This document shows positions 22,296 through 31,882 of a stretch of 32,453 bases of DNA, one piece after another. The position numbers and the translations under genes are program-made. Location of the stretch: contig MNVR01000036.1 of NCBI GenBank assembly GCA_001873995.1, positions 1 to 32,453 of the forward strand, written 5' to 3'. How positions within the stretch are numbered: the first letter of the stretch is position 1; each line of letters begins with the position of its first letter. The stretch is from Candidatus Phelpsiimicrobium noxiivivens. GTDB lineage: Bacteria; Omnitrophota; Gorgyraeia; Velamenicoccales; Velamenicoccaceae. The notes under the pieces were generated by a model. It was not told the DNA's origin. It searched no databases and was given only the letters and a program-made list of their open reading frames with translations.

Positions 22296-23117
22296 TTACT
22301 CTTCTGGTTTTTCTTTGAGACGTTGCTCTATGTCAGATATGCCTGACTTTCGATCTTCCTGGACCGCGCGCCTTTCTCCTTGTTCAGGGGTGGGGCTTTG
22401 GCCGGGTTTTTCGCCTGAGCCAGCGTAATCTTCGCTAAGTTCAGCCAGGGATTTTATCTGCTTCTGCCAGATGATAAAGAAAATTATGCCCAGGAACCCT
22501 AGGAATATCACGATAGCTATTATGAGCTTCCAGGTAAGCATTGGCGCTATGTTCTTTGCTTCAACTACAAGAGTCTTTGCCGCGGCAAGGTCTGACTTAA
22601 CAGCTTCAAGAAGCTTTAAATTCTCACGGTAATCAGAGATATAACCGCCCGGGCTAGGATTCTGAATACTCTGAGAACGCTCTATCTGATTAAGCTTACT
22701 TTCAATGGAGTTCTTTAAAAAAGTAGCTCTCTCGTAATAGTCTGTATTAGCTAATACCTTTGCCGCCCTTGTGGCCTCTCCCCGAAGTAATGATAACTCA
22801 TTGCCTGCTATCTTCCAAACATCCTCAAGCTCTATTTCAATTGTCACTGTCTCTTTAGGCTCAAGTTCATAATCCTTGAATACATAATACGCGCCCTCTT
22901 TAGGGTCAAAGGCTATGTCTAAGTCACCCATATCAATAACGTTTTCAGGCTTTACCTCTTTGGGCAAATAAGACCGGAATGGCACCTTGCGTTTCTGGGA
23001 TGGCGATGGATTGACTACCAGCGAGCGCACTACGATGTTGGCGAACGCTTCGCTTACGCAGAAAAATAACAAAAGCGCTATCGCTATGATACTTTTCGAT
23101 CTAGCTATTATTTTCAT
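22296..23117 (-). CDS. Single-pass membrane protein paired with the giant surface protein
   Basis: The 273-residue protein has a signal peptide (about 1-26). An extracytoplasmic beta-rich domain follows (about 27-105, including VVRSLVVNPSPSQKRKVPFR and SYLPKEVKPENVIDMGDLDI), then a helical stretch likely to form coiled coil (about 106-190). There is one membrane helix (about 195-217, LTWKLIIAIVIFLGFLGIIF) and a short charged cytoplasmic tail rich in Glu, Gly and Pro. I do not recognise a named family. It begins 44 nt after the stop of the giant gene and is probably cotranslated, so it may anchor or assemble that protein at the envelope. Confidence 0.65.
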   Translation of the reverse strand: MKIIARSKSIIAIALLLFFCVSEAFANIVVRSLVVNPSPSQKRKVPFRSYLPKEVKPENVIDMGDLDIAFDPKEGAYYVFKDYELEPKETVTIEIELEDVWKIAGNELSLLRGEATRAAKVLANTDYYERATFLKNSIESKLNQIERSQSIQNPSPGGYISDYRENLKLLEAVKSDLAAAKTLVVEAKNIAPMLTWKLIIAIVIFLGFLGIIFFIIWQKQIKSLAELSEDYAGSGEKPGQSPTPEQGERRAVQEDRKSGISDIEQRLKEKPEE

Positions 23118-23128
23118 ACTACCTCTCT

Positions 23129-23163
23129 AATGAGACAAATCAAGCAGGATGAATTGTCTCATT
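23129..23163. repeat. 35-bp palindromic repeat, copy 4, on the stop codon of the giant gene
   Basis: AATGAGACAAATCAAGCAGGATG-AATTGTCTCATT, nearly identical to copy 3. Two bases of the giant gene's TAA stop (23162-23164) lie inside the repeat. It occupies most of the 44-nt gap before the membrane-protein gene. Confidence 0.9.
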
Positions 23164-26100
23164 ACCTGAACTCAAACCATGTCTGGACTACAGGTTCTTC
23201 CTTGGCAGAGCCTTCTATCATCTGCTGGCTAAGCAACAAGAGCGCCTTAAGTTCCTGGGTCTTGTTACGAATATAATCAATATCCCTGGACTTGGCGTCG
23301 TTTAATTCGTAGAGTTTCTCCATATCATAACCAACAGTCGCGCCTAATTCATGTATCTTGGAGCTCATCTCTTTTAAGTTATTATAGAGCGAGGTCATCT
23401 GTTCCGCGGCAGCCGCGGCCTCGGCAGACCCTGCTTTAACAGTAGCCAGCGTTTCAGCAGCCCTTGCAATATTATCTTCTATGACATTGAAGGCCGCGAC
23501 GAAAGCGTCAACTTTGGATTTAATATCGCGCACAGGAGTAACAGAACCTAATACAGCGCTGACATTGCTTGCAATGCTCTCTACGTCCGCTGTCTTTACC
23601 GTTATAGTAACAGCATCCATAGTCCCATAGCTGGGCTCAGAGCAGACTATAGAATAATCTCCTGTAGGCCACGTAGAAGCAAAGGTCACGGCATATTCAT
23701 AAATGCCCGGTGAGCCTTGAGCCATAGGCATACCCGCAATACGCGCCACATTCAGCGGATCATAAACGGTGATGACAGGCGCGGCATTTTCATAAGTGCG
23801 GTAACGTATCACAATAGTGCTTCCTGCCAAAACCACATTTTCGCGGTTCAAAATTTCAGACTTGGCGGCTGTAGTCATCTCTGTCTGGACGGTCTTTAAC
23901 TGCTCAGGCAGAGTCGTTTCAGTCGCGGTCAGTATCTTCTGCGTCTCTGTCTTGACCGTCCCTATCTGAGTACCCAATGTCTGCGTTGCCGCACCTACCT
24001 CAGATGCCACAGTAGTCTTGACACCCGCGACCTGTGCTTGGATATCTGTAGACATTGTGGCAATAGAGCTGGTCACGCCGGCTATCTGGTTAGTGACAGA
24101 CGCCAAGGACTGCGACAAAGTCACGGTAAACGTTGTGCCTGTCTCATAAGCGTGGCCTGTGCCATCCGAGCCGCCGTAGTTCACTACAGCTCTAACATAA
24201 TAAGTCCTGCCGGGTGTTAGCACGATCTGGCCGCCGGCCTTTGTTACATCTGTGACATCAAGGCGATACAAGCCTTTAGTATAATCTGTAAATTCCGGAC
24301 GCGGGATCGTCATCGTATTAAGCCATGTATCAGTAGTGTCGTCAAATATCTGGAGAGTAGCATCACCCAACTTATTGATGGAATCCGCGGAATTCATGAT
24401 AAGTTTACCCCTTCTCTCAAGCCAGAGCCTCGCGGTAAGTTTGTCAGCGACATCATCATAGACAAAGGTTGACTTCACCTGATAATCCGCTGTAGCCTCT
24501 TCTAATGACGTCATATAAATGGTCCAGGTGATATTATTGTCAAGAACACCATCAGAGCTAAAATCGGCCTCAGCGCCGGCTACCATATCCTTATTCATCT
24601 GAACATATTTTTCCTTATCCAAGCTTAATGTGTAAGCGCCATAAGGCAACGTAAAAATAAACGGCGGATTACCCATAGGGAAAGTCTGTATTGTTGTGGC
24701 TCCCTGTAAGACCTGTAACGCGACCTGAGGCAACGACGAGCTAGACACAGAATCCTTTACGATGACGGTAACATTATAGGCGCTGGCTAACGTAACCGGC
24801 CCAAAAGAAAGAGGCGGATCTGTAGTAACGCCGGGAGCTGTAGCGGCAACAGATACATACGCCGGATAAGCCCCTGCTGACGCCGTAAAGTTGTCAAAGT
24901 AGGCCTCGCCATTCAAAGCGTCAACAGCATTGACGCAACCCGCGCCAAGGTTGCCGCCTGTCAAATTAATGGTCACAGGTACAGAGCTTGGAGCTGTATT
25001 GCCATAAATATCTGTTATGGCAACAACGAACGGATTCCAAGGCGCGTTAGCTACGGCAATAGCGACAGGAGACGTCTTCCAGAATAACTGGTCAGCTGTG
25101 CCGCCGTTTACTATGACAGGCCAGGCATTGGGAACAGATGTCCCAATAGCTGAGCCATAAGGCCCAGATGATTCATAAGCCCTTATAGCTGCTATCTCGG
25201 CCTTGTAAAGAGTAAGATCAACAGGTATAGCGTTAACGCCCGCCGTAAACGGCACAACAATAGCCGGTGTCGCGACACCATAACTATCGGCAAAATTAAC
25301 CGTGATGCCGGTTGTAACTGTAGGATTATTTCCTTTAGGCGAAACACTGGCTCCGCTGAATACCAAAGAGCGGTCACCGGAATAATCTTCATCAATATTG
25401 TTATTAACATCAACCGCGTTAAGCGTTACTGCCGACGTGGAACCCGCGTTCATAGAGGCAGGGCCATTCACAACCCTAAAATCAGTTGCTTGCGCGCCGA
25501 TAACTGCCGCGTCTGTGACAGGCGTGATCGCCGGGTTAAGCTTGGAACCTAAAGCCTCTAAGATGGCATCTCCTGCCAAAGCGTCAAGACTGAATTCCAG
25601 AGATTCTTTATCCGCGCCTGCAGGCAGAGGCGATTTTAATATAAGAGCCACGGTATAGGTCTTTGACGCGCCGTTAGCAATAGTCACCATAGGAGTAAGG
25701 CCTGAACCAAACGTGATTGTGCCATCAACAATATTACTTACCTGAATGTCCTGAGTTCCGTCGGATATATATGCCGAAGCTATGAAGTTGGTCCAATTAG
25801 CCGTTGTCCCGGAATTCGTATTGCGGATGAAGAACTGCATTACTTTAGTATCATAGCCGTCAGTGCCGGCGTCAGAAAGCGTAAATCCCAACACCGCCGA
25901 CTTTGTCGCAAGCGTCGTTGCCAATGACGAAATTGTCCCTGCTTGGGCCGCCTTGACTATATTCGCGTCAGTAGCAGTTCCAAAACTTATAGGAGACGAA
26001 TAAACAGGCGCCAGAACCAGGCCCGACACAGTCGCTTCAAGATAAATTATCTCAGGGTAATTATAGATGACTCCTACAAAAGCAGCCTGGCCATTAGTCA

Positions 26101-29100
26101 GGCCCTTAGTCAGGGCTTGCGCGCTTAAAATACCTGTCGCAGGCGTATAGCTGCCTAAGGTCTTGCTCGCGGCCAACGTTATCAGAGCTGAAGCGCTGAC
26201 CACAGGGTTGCCGTATTGGTCAACCACAGCGACAATAGGCTGTTGCCCTAAAGATTGAGAAGTAATACACGTTATTGAGGGCTGCTGCGCGAATCTTAAC
26301 GCGTTGATAGCCCCGGAATTTATAGTGATAGAATTAGAAGGCGTGCTGACACCCGCGACATTAGTGACCGACGGCGTTATCGTCGTATTCTGGGCGCGGA
26401 AGAGCGTGGCCGACAATGTTGTCGTTGAACGACCGCTGACAAATGCCACAGCACCGGTAAATATGTCACTTGCTCCCAAAGGCCCGTTGGATGTACCGCT
26501 TAAGGCATAACTGACGGTGCGGCCCGCGTCATTATACACAGGCGCGCCGTTAGCCCCTGCGCATATGTTGTCATAAATATCAACAACATCTATGGTCGTG
26601 TCAAAATTAAATGCCACGCCCGCTGCCTGCGGAGTAGGTATGGGCGCCGCGAACTTCAAATGATCAGGCGCTAAATTGAGCACTGGTATAGCCAGGGCCG
26701 CGGCGTCCGCGGTAAGCACACTGCCCGCGGTAACCTTTATCAATGTATTTTCAGCTTTATATAGCGCTAATGTTGTCGTAGCAACGCCGTCGGTAAAGTT
26801 CAAAAGCATGCCTGTGCCAAACGGAGTCCCATCCGCGGTAGGTACTGCTGACGCGGGCGCCGGCGAAACTCCCGCGCCTGAGAAAACAACACTCAAACTG
26901 CTGTCTAGATCGGTCTTAATATTATTCTGGGCATCATAGGCGCTGACTGTGGCTATACGAGTAGCCCCTGCGTTTAGAACAGCGGTACTCCCAGTTACTA
27001 TGAAGTGGTCAATATCAGCCGGTATCACAGTAAATACTATAGATACTGACGATACGCTAAGACCGGCCTGGCCGCTAACATAAGAAGCGGCTATTGTTAT
27101 GGTAGGTTCAGATGTTTTAATATCTTTGTAATAGAAGGCCTGGCCAAAACTGCCTGAGGCCATTGTAAATTGGTTGCCTGCTATAGGTATGGTCCCTAAC
27201 GCGTTACTGTAAAAACCGCCTGTCACTGAAGGCGCATTGGAAAGGCCAAATACCGTATCCGCAGCCACAGGGCTATTGTTACCAAACTGGTCCTGGACGC
27301 TGAAAGAAAACGCGGTAGATGTCTCACCTGCCTTAGCTGAGGTCGGGCCTGACAGGACCACCTGATAAGGCGCCTGCGGCAAAGCATTGGCAGTAAAGTC
27401 AGCGGTAAAGCTTGAATACGTAGCGCGCGTATTATAAACGCCTACTTTATCGCCTAATGTCAGAATAGTTGATGCGCGGCCATTAACATCAGTCACCGCG
27501 GAATTAACCGATAAGCTCTGGCCTGTCGTTCCCGACGGGACTCCGTTGAACGCGAAATTCACCGTAATATTCGGGACGGGCTCGCCGCCCGGCCCAACAA
27601 CTTCCACCACAAACGGCGCGCATATTTGCGTGACTAACTTGCCTACAGGATAATTACCGCTGACAATATTCATTGCCGCGGGCGCGACAGCCGTTGCCGT
27701 AAATGTCAAAGGCGAACCTGTCAGGCCCGCTGATGCCGCCTGCGCGGTGTATACGCCTGCCAAATTACCTAACGTCATGCTAGCTGACGCCAGGCCTGTT
27801 ATCGCATCGCTGACAACTGTCGGCGTAATAACCTGGCCGGTCGCGCCGCCCGGATCACCAGTTATACCAAAGCCCACGCTTACCCCGCCAACAGGGTTAC
27901 CATAGGTATCAGCAATATAAGCGCTTAAGGGCTGGAACAAGACCGCGTTTATGGCGCTTGTCTGCGTATTGCCGCTTGAAATAGATATATTGGCAGCGGA
28001 CAACGCTGCCGCATCCACGGTCAAACCATGATTTTGATAAGACTGGCCGCTCTCTGCGGCAGTAACAACGCCGGTTTCTTTCTTAAAAGCCCAGAGAATA
28101 TCAGCAGCGGCTCCGGAGGCGAAATTCACACTTCGCACATTGCCGAACCTCGTGGCTGTCGCGTATACCGGACCTACTTTAGGATAATTACTGCCGATAA
28201 CATTCAACCCCGTAAAAGTAAGATTATGAAAACCCGAGTATCCTATATCAATATTCCTGTTGGCGTCAACAGCGTTTATCTTTATGCCAATGCTTGAACC
28301 GGCATCCATTGACGCTGATGTCTGGTCTGTGGACGTGAGTATTTCAATATGCGTGACCGCGACACTTATAGTACCCGTTGATACAGCAACCTTGCCGGAG
28401 TCAGATGTCATAAGGCTTGAATTTCCAGTATCCGAGCCAATCTTCGCCTCGTCTACATCAAAGGTATACGTCTGGCCTTCTGCAGCTGTCAGCTTAGAAG
28501 GCTTCATATAAATATTTACTGTAAATTCAGTGCTTGTGTTATCCGCTACAGAAGCAACGCCCGCGGCACTATCGCCGTTAGGCGCGGAGCCAAAAGTTAT
28601 CATAGAATTGGTAATGGCCGCGCCTGTGGCAGTAGCTACGGTGGAAAGCCCGTCACTCAACTCTGCCCATGCAATATCAACAGAGGCATTTGCTCCTGTC
28701 CCGCCTATGGCTATCTGGACGCGGTCAACCAATGTCGGTATTGCGTCTTCGCCGGCATCTTTGACCTTAAACCTTAAGACAGGGAACTTTTCAGCCTCAG
28801 TATCATTTATCGGAGTTATATTAAAATTTACCAAAGGAACGCTTGCTGTTTCAACCGTTGATGTGGCAGACAGGGCAAAAACAATTGAATTTGAAAATGC
28901 CGGTGTAATAGCGGGATTGCCCGGAGAAGTAGCGTAAAGATAAATAGTCCCGACATCAGTATAACGCAGGCTTTCAAACACCGCCTGGCCGGCCGTAGCC
29001 GCTTTGGGATTATTTGTAGCGCTCAACGCGCCCGTAGCGTCAGCATACGAAGCGTTAGAAATAGAATCAGAAAGCAATATGTCCATTGCCTCAGGAGTTC

Positions 29101-31129
29101 CGTCGCCTGTCAAATCTTGGCTGGCGTTATCATAGACATCGCGTATGGAAACAATAGGCTGTTGCGCGAGGGCTGCGTTGATAGTCCCGGCAGTTGATGG
29201 CTGTTGAGTAATAAAATCAATATGATCAACAGCATCAGGATTCACGACAACAGCGCTGGATGCGATATCTGCCGCGACAGGCGCGTCAGGCAGATCGCCA
29301 GCCTGAGATACTTTAGATGTCGCGGTGATTGTGGTTGTCTGCGCCCTGAATAGAGCCGTATCAAGCGTAGTTGTTGAAACGCCGTTCGCGAAACTGACAG
29401 CCGTAGTCCACAAATCAGTAGCTGAAGCATTAGGCGCATTTGCCACACCGCTTAATATATAGGTAATGATCTTTGAACCTGTATAAGATATAGCGCTAAA
29501 CTGGTCATTTAAAATATTGCCGAATGCATCCAAAGCCTGGATCACGGGAAGACCAAAACCAACACCGGCCTTCTGGGGTGTGGTGATATTAGCGCTGAAG
29601 CGCAGGTGGTCCGGCGCGGCGTGCGCAATATTAATGGAGTCTGCAGCGTCAGCTATACCTGCCGCGCCATCAGGCCCAACAGCATTATCAGAAGCCGTAA
29701 TTGTATATGGGCCGCCCATGAGTTCGTCATAATACCAGAAAGCAACCGATGAAGTACCGTCAGCAATGTCAACAGATGTCACAGCCGGGCTGTTGGAAAG
29801 CGGGGCGCGGAACTGCTTATTCGCCCCTGCTGACGATGAAGTCAAATAGATGGTCTGCGCGCCTTCTGTCCTTAAATTGCTATACGCGTCATAGCGCGTC
29901 AAAGTATATTGCGGCAAAAGCGTGCCTGCGATACCATCCGGCGGCGAAGATAGCGAATACCTTGTCGTGACATTAGGCTTGACGACCAAGTCGTCTGTGC
30001 CGCTCGTTATGCCTGTGCGCGATGCAGTGATGGTAAATATCGGCGCACTCGCTAATTCATCGTAGTAGTAGAACTGCGCGCTTGAATTATCGGCTGTTAT
30101 GTCAACTGTCGTTATGGAAACACCGCCGTCTGTCAGACTGAATTTCTTATTCGCGCCTGCGGATGTTGACGTCAAAGTTACAGTCTCGGTATTAGTTGTT
30201 GAAAGATTATCAAACGGGTCGTAGCGTGTAACAGTGTAGAGCGCTGGCGCTGCGCCTGCGGTTATGAATGTAACGTCATTTAGGCTATATCTGCTGGTCG
30301 TGGCAGGCGTTATCGTAATAGAACCGCTTGTAATTGAGCGCGGGCTTTCGGTAGCTGTCAAAGTAATGGTCTGAACCGTGTTATCCCTGACATAAATAGT
30401 GGCAACGCCATTAGTCAGCGTATAAGTATTGGCAGGCTGCAATGTCGTATAGCTGGCATTGTCATGGAACGTCGCGGCCCCCGTTGAAGACATTACCACC
30501 CCGGAGGTGGAATTATTTGTGACGACGTTGTTATAGACGTCGTAGGCGGTAACGGTCTCAGTCCAGCCCACGCCCGCATTGTGCGTAGGGCTAGTCGTGA
30601 TGGTGTAGTGGTGTATGGCCGCCGGCGCCACCGCGACGTTTGTCGACGTGGCTGAAGCATATGTTAACGGTTTTATGGAAAGGCCGGAAACGACTATGCT
30701 GTTGCCGGCAGTAAAATCGGATAAGACGTTTATAACCAGAGTCTTATCCGCATCATCAAAACTTACCGTCGTTGAAACCTTGGCAGCCGCGTTTCCGGTA
30801 ATAACCGCCGTCGTATCCGAAACATCCCAAATGACACCCACGTCAGACGGTATAGTGATCCTTATGTCATTGGCCGCGGTGATGACACCCGTGCCGTCTG
30901 TTACGGTAATAGGCGAAATGGCTACCGGACCCTGAAGAACGGAAAGAAAAAGATTCACGCCTGAGGAAATGGTAACGTTCGGACCGCCAAGCGCCGTTTC
31001 AACGGACTCAACAGACCCCCAGCCATCCCCTGCGCCTCCGGTATACTGGGCAAAAGCCTGCCATAAACCTGCGCTTAAACCGGCTATTACCAAAATCCCC
31101 ATCATCATGATAATAATACGCTTTTTCAT
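23162..31129 (-). CDS. Giant secreted multidomain protein
   Basis: It has about 2,655 residues from the ATG at 31129, which gives a clear signal peptide (MKKRIIIMMMGILVIAGLSA, cleavage after AFA); an in-frame start at 31213 would overlap the MNT gene. Most of it is a chain of about 100-residue beta-sandwich, filamin/invasin-like modules with recurring PDHLxF, YDxYxN and STTTL motifs. A block of about 370 residues starting near 506 recurs near 1488. About 2100-2330 is a carboxypeptidase-like/Ig-like segment. Then come a coiled coil (about 2340-2425), another beta domain, and a C-terminal helical bundle (about 2510-2640). It is likely an extracellular adhesin or structural surface protein. No sorting motif is seen; the downstream membrane protein may anchor it. 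Confidence 0.8.
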   Translation of the reverse strand: MKKRIIIMMMGILVIAGLSAGLWQAFAQYTGGAGDGWGSVESVETALGGPNVTISSGVNLFLSVLQGPVAISPITVTDGTGVITAANDIRITIPSDVGVIWDVSDTTAVITGNAAAKVSTTVSFDDADKTLVINVLSDFTAGNSIVVSGLSIKPLTYASATSTNVAVAPAAIHHYTITTSPTHNAGVGWTETVTAYDVYNNVVTNNSTSGVVMSSTGAATFHDNASYTTLQPANTYTLTNGVATIYVRDNTVQTITLTATESPRSITSGSITITPATTSRYSLNDVTFITAGAAPALYTVTRYDPFDNLSTTNTETVTLTSTSAGANKKFSLTDGGVSITTVDITADNSSAQFYYYDELASAPIFTITASRTGITSGTDDLVVKPNVTTRYSLSSPPDGIAGTLLPQYTLTRYDAYSNLRTEGAQTIYLTSSSAGANKQFRAPLSNSPAVTSVDIADGTSSVAFWYYDELMGGPYTITASDNAVGPDGAAGIADAADSINIAHAAPDHLRFSANITTPQKAGVGFGLPVIQALDAFGNILNDQFSAISYTGSKIITYILSGVANAPNASATDLWTTAVSFANGVSTTTLDTALFRAQTTTITATSKVSQAGDLPDAPVAADIASSAVVVNPDAVDHIDFITQQPSTAGTINAALAQQPIVSIRDVYDNASQDLTGDGTPEAMDILLSDSISNASYADATGALSATNNPKAATAGQAVFESLRYTDVGTIYLYATSPGNPAITPAFSNSIVFALSATSTVETASVPLVNFNITPINDTEAEKFPVLRFKVKDAGEDAIPTLVDRVQIAIGGTGANASVDIAWAELSDGLSTVATATGAAITNSMITFGSAPNGDSAAGVASVADNTSTEFTVNIYMKPSKLTAAEGQTYTFDVDEAKIGSDTGNSSLMTSDSGKVAVSTGTISVAVTHIEILTSTDQTSASMDAGSSIGIKINAVDANRNIDIGYSGFHNLTFTGLNVIGSNYPKVGPVYATATRFGNVRSVNFASGAAADILWAFKKETGVVTAAESGQSYQNHGLTVDAAALSAANISISSGNTQTSAINAVLFQPLSAYIADTYGNPVGGVSVGFGITGDPGGATGQVITPTVVSDAITGLASASMTLGNLAGVYTAQAASAGLTGSPLTFTATAVAPAAMNIVSGNYPVGKLVTQICAPFVVEVVGPGGEPVPNITVNFAFNGVPSGTTGQSLSVNSAVTDVNGRASTILTLGDKVGVYNTRATYSSFTADFTANALPQAPYQVVLSGPTSAKAGETSTAFSFSVQDQFGNNSPVAADTVFGLSNAPSVTGGFYSNALGTIPIAGNQFTMASGSFGQAFYYKDIKTSEPTITIAASYVSGQAGLSVSSVSIVFTVIPADIDHFIVTGSTAVLNAGATRIATVSAYDAQNNIKTDLDSSLSVVFSGAGVSPAPASAVPTADGTPFGTGMLLNFTDGVATTTLALYKAENTLIKVTAGSVLTADAAALAIPVLNLAPDHLKFAAPIPTPQAAGVAFNFDTTIDVVDIYDNICAGANGAPVYNDAGRTVSYALSGTSNGPLGASDIFTGAVAFVSGRSTTTLSATLFRAQNTTITPSVTNVAGVSTPSNSITINSGAINALRFAQQPSITCITSQSLGQQPIVAVVDQYGNPVVSASALITLAASKTLGSYTPATGILSAQALTKGLTNGQAAFVGVIYNYPEIIYLEATVSGLVLAPVYSSPISFGTATDANIVKAAQAGTISSLATTLATKSAVLGFTLSDAGTDGYDTKVMQFFIRNTNSGTTANWTNFIASAYISDGTQDIQVSNIVDGTITFGSGLTPMVTIANGASKTYTVALILKSPLPAGADKESLEFSLDALAGDAILEALGSKLNPAITPVTDAAVIGAQATDFRVVNGPASMNAGSTSAVTLNAVDVNNNIDEDYSGDRSLVFSGASVSPKGNNPTVTTGITVNFADSYGVATPAIVVPFTAGVNAIPVDLTLYKAEIAAIRAYESSGPYGSAIGTSVPNAWPVIVNGGTADQLFWKTSPVAIAVANAPWNPFVVAITDIYGNTAPSSVPVTINLTGGNLGAGCVNAVDALNGEAYFDNFTASAGAYPAYVSVAATAPGVTTDPPLSFGPVTLASAYNVTVIVKDSVSSSSLPQVALQVLQGATTIQTFPMGNPPFIFTLPYGAYTLSLDKEKYVQMNKDMVAGAEADFSSDGVLDNNITWTIYMTSLEEATADYQVKSTFVYDDVADKLTARLWLERRGKLIMNSADSINKLGDATLQIFDDTTDTWLNTMTIPRPEFTDYTKGLYRLDVTDVTKAGGQIVLTPGRTYYVRAVVNYGGSDGTGHAYETGTTFTVTLSQSLASVTNQIAGVTSSIATMSTDIQAQVAGVKTTVASEVGAATQTLGTQIGTVKTETQKILTATETTLPEQLKTVQTEMTTAAKSEILNRENVVLAGSTIVIRYRTYENAAPVITVYDPLNVARIAGMPMAQGSPGIYEYAVTFASTWPTGDYSIVCSEPSYGTMDAVTITVKTADVESIASNVSAVLGSVTPVRDIKSKVDAFVAAFNVIEDNIARAAETLATVKAGSAEAAAAAEQMTSLYNNLKEMSSKIHELGATVGYDMEKLYELNDAKSRDIDYIRNKTQELKALLLLSQQMIEGSAKEEPVVQTWFEFR

Positions 31130-31143
31130 TCCACGCCTTATAT

Positions 31144-31467
31144 TTATACTATCCTCTTGCCTGTCTTTATAATATGCCCATAAAAATTCGTGGGCCGGGC
31201 TTCTTTTAAACATGTCGCTGCAAATAAATGTATTTCTACCGCTGAATCGACTTCGCGCGCCATTTTCGAAAGAAACGTTATTTTATCATCTAATCGCATT
31301 TTGTTAACCGTCGGGCTAAAAAAAGCCAGATCGATATCACTGTCTTTATGCGGCGTACCTATGGCATAAGAGCCAAAAAGATAACCTCGCTCAATCTCAA
31401 TATTATTTTTTAAGAAATGAGCTGTCTTACGAGCGATTTTTTTTACTTCAATAGCTGATTTAAGCAT
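31144..31467 (-). CDS. MNT-type nucleotidyltransferase (antitoxin-like)
   Basis: The 107-residue protein has the minimal nucleotidyltransferase signature GSYAIGTPHKDSDIDLAFF (about 32-50, with the two Asp), and a third acidic residue in VEIHLF (about 78). In HEPN/MNT pairs this protein adenylylates or otherwise neutralises the HEPN partner. It overlaps the HEPN gene by 25 nt and has GAGGCG before its ATG. The stop lies 14 nt before the start of the giant protein gene, so readthrough transcription is possible. Confidence 0.85.
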   Translation of the reverse strand: MLKSAIEVKKIARKTAHFLKNNIEIERGYLFGSYAIGTPHKDSDIDLAFFSPTVNKMRLDDKITFLSKMAREVDSAVEIHLFAATCLKEARPTNFYGHIIKTGKRIV

Positions 31468-31859
31468 TTTAGCGCCTCTTGCGTTTCTTTAAAATATCGG
31501 ATAGCCAATTCTTTAGTAACCTTTTGACTCAATTCTTTCATTTCTTCAGGATAGCGGGTTTCAATATAGTAATTAGTGAGTTTTTCAAAAAATAGGCCCT
31601 GTTCATCACTCAAGCCAACTTTGGCCAAATCAGCGAGTCTTATAAGATCATGCGATTTAGGCGGAAAGATATTCATGACTTTAACAACTATAGATTTTAA
31701 TAACTTTTCTACAGCTTGCTGGCAACAAAAAAGCACATAAACATATCTTCCTGTTCTTAACATGGCCTCAGCCGTATCAATATCATAATCAGAAAGCTTA
31801 ATCCAATACAAAACATCTTCTTCTTTCTTTTTATTACCGTTTTTTCTTATGCTTTTCAT
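31443..31859 (-). CDS. HEPN-domain protein (toxin-like partner of MNT)
   Basis: The 138-residue helical protein is of the HEPN type: YWIKLSDYDIDTAEAMLRTG at the N-terminus, VLFCCQQAVEKLLKS, PPKSHDLIRLADLA and YYIETRYPEE. HEPN proteins often act as RNases through an R-x4-6-H motif. I find no convincing copy of that motif here, so the activity is uncertain. The gene has AAGGTGAG upstream of its ATG and starts 23 nt after the reverse transcriptase stop. Confidence 0.82.
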   Translation of the reverse strand: MKSIRKNGNKKKEEDVLYWIKLSDYDIDTAEAMLRTGRYVYVLFCCQQAVEKLLKSIVVKVMNIFPPKSHDLIRLADLAKVGLSDEQGLFFEKLTNYYIETRYPEEMKELSQKVTKELAIRYFKETQEALKCLNQLLK

Positions 31860-31882
31860 AGCTCACCTTTACATCTTGTCTA

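Noticed and set aside
23162-31129. Giant gene as the DGR target with a variable repeat in this window
   Set aside because: Its C-terminus is a helical bundle, without a recognisable lectin-like variable domain, and no near-duplicate with adenine-specific differences was found by eye.
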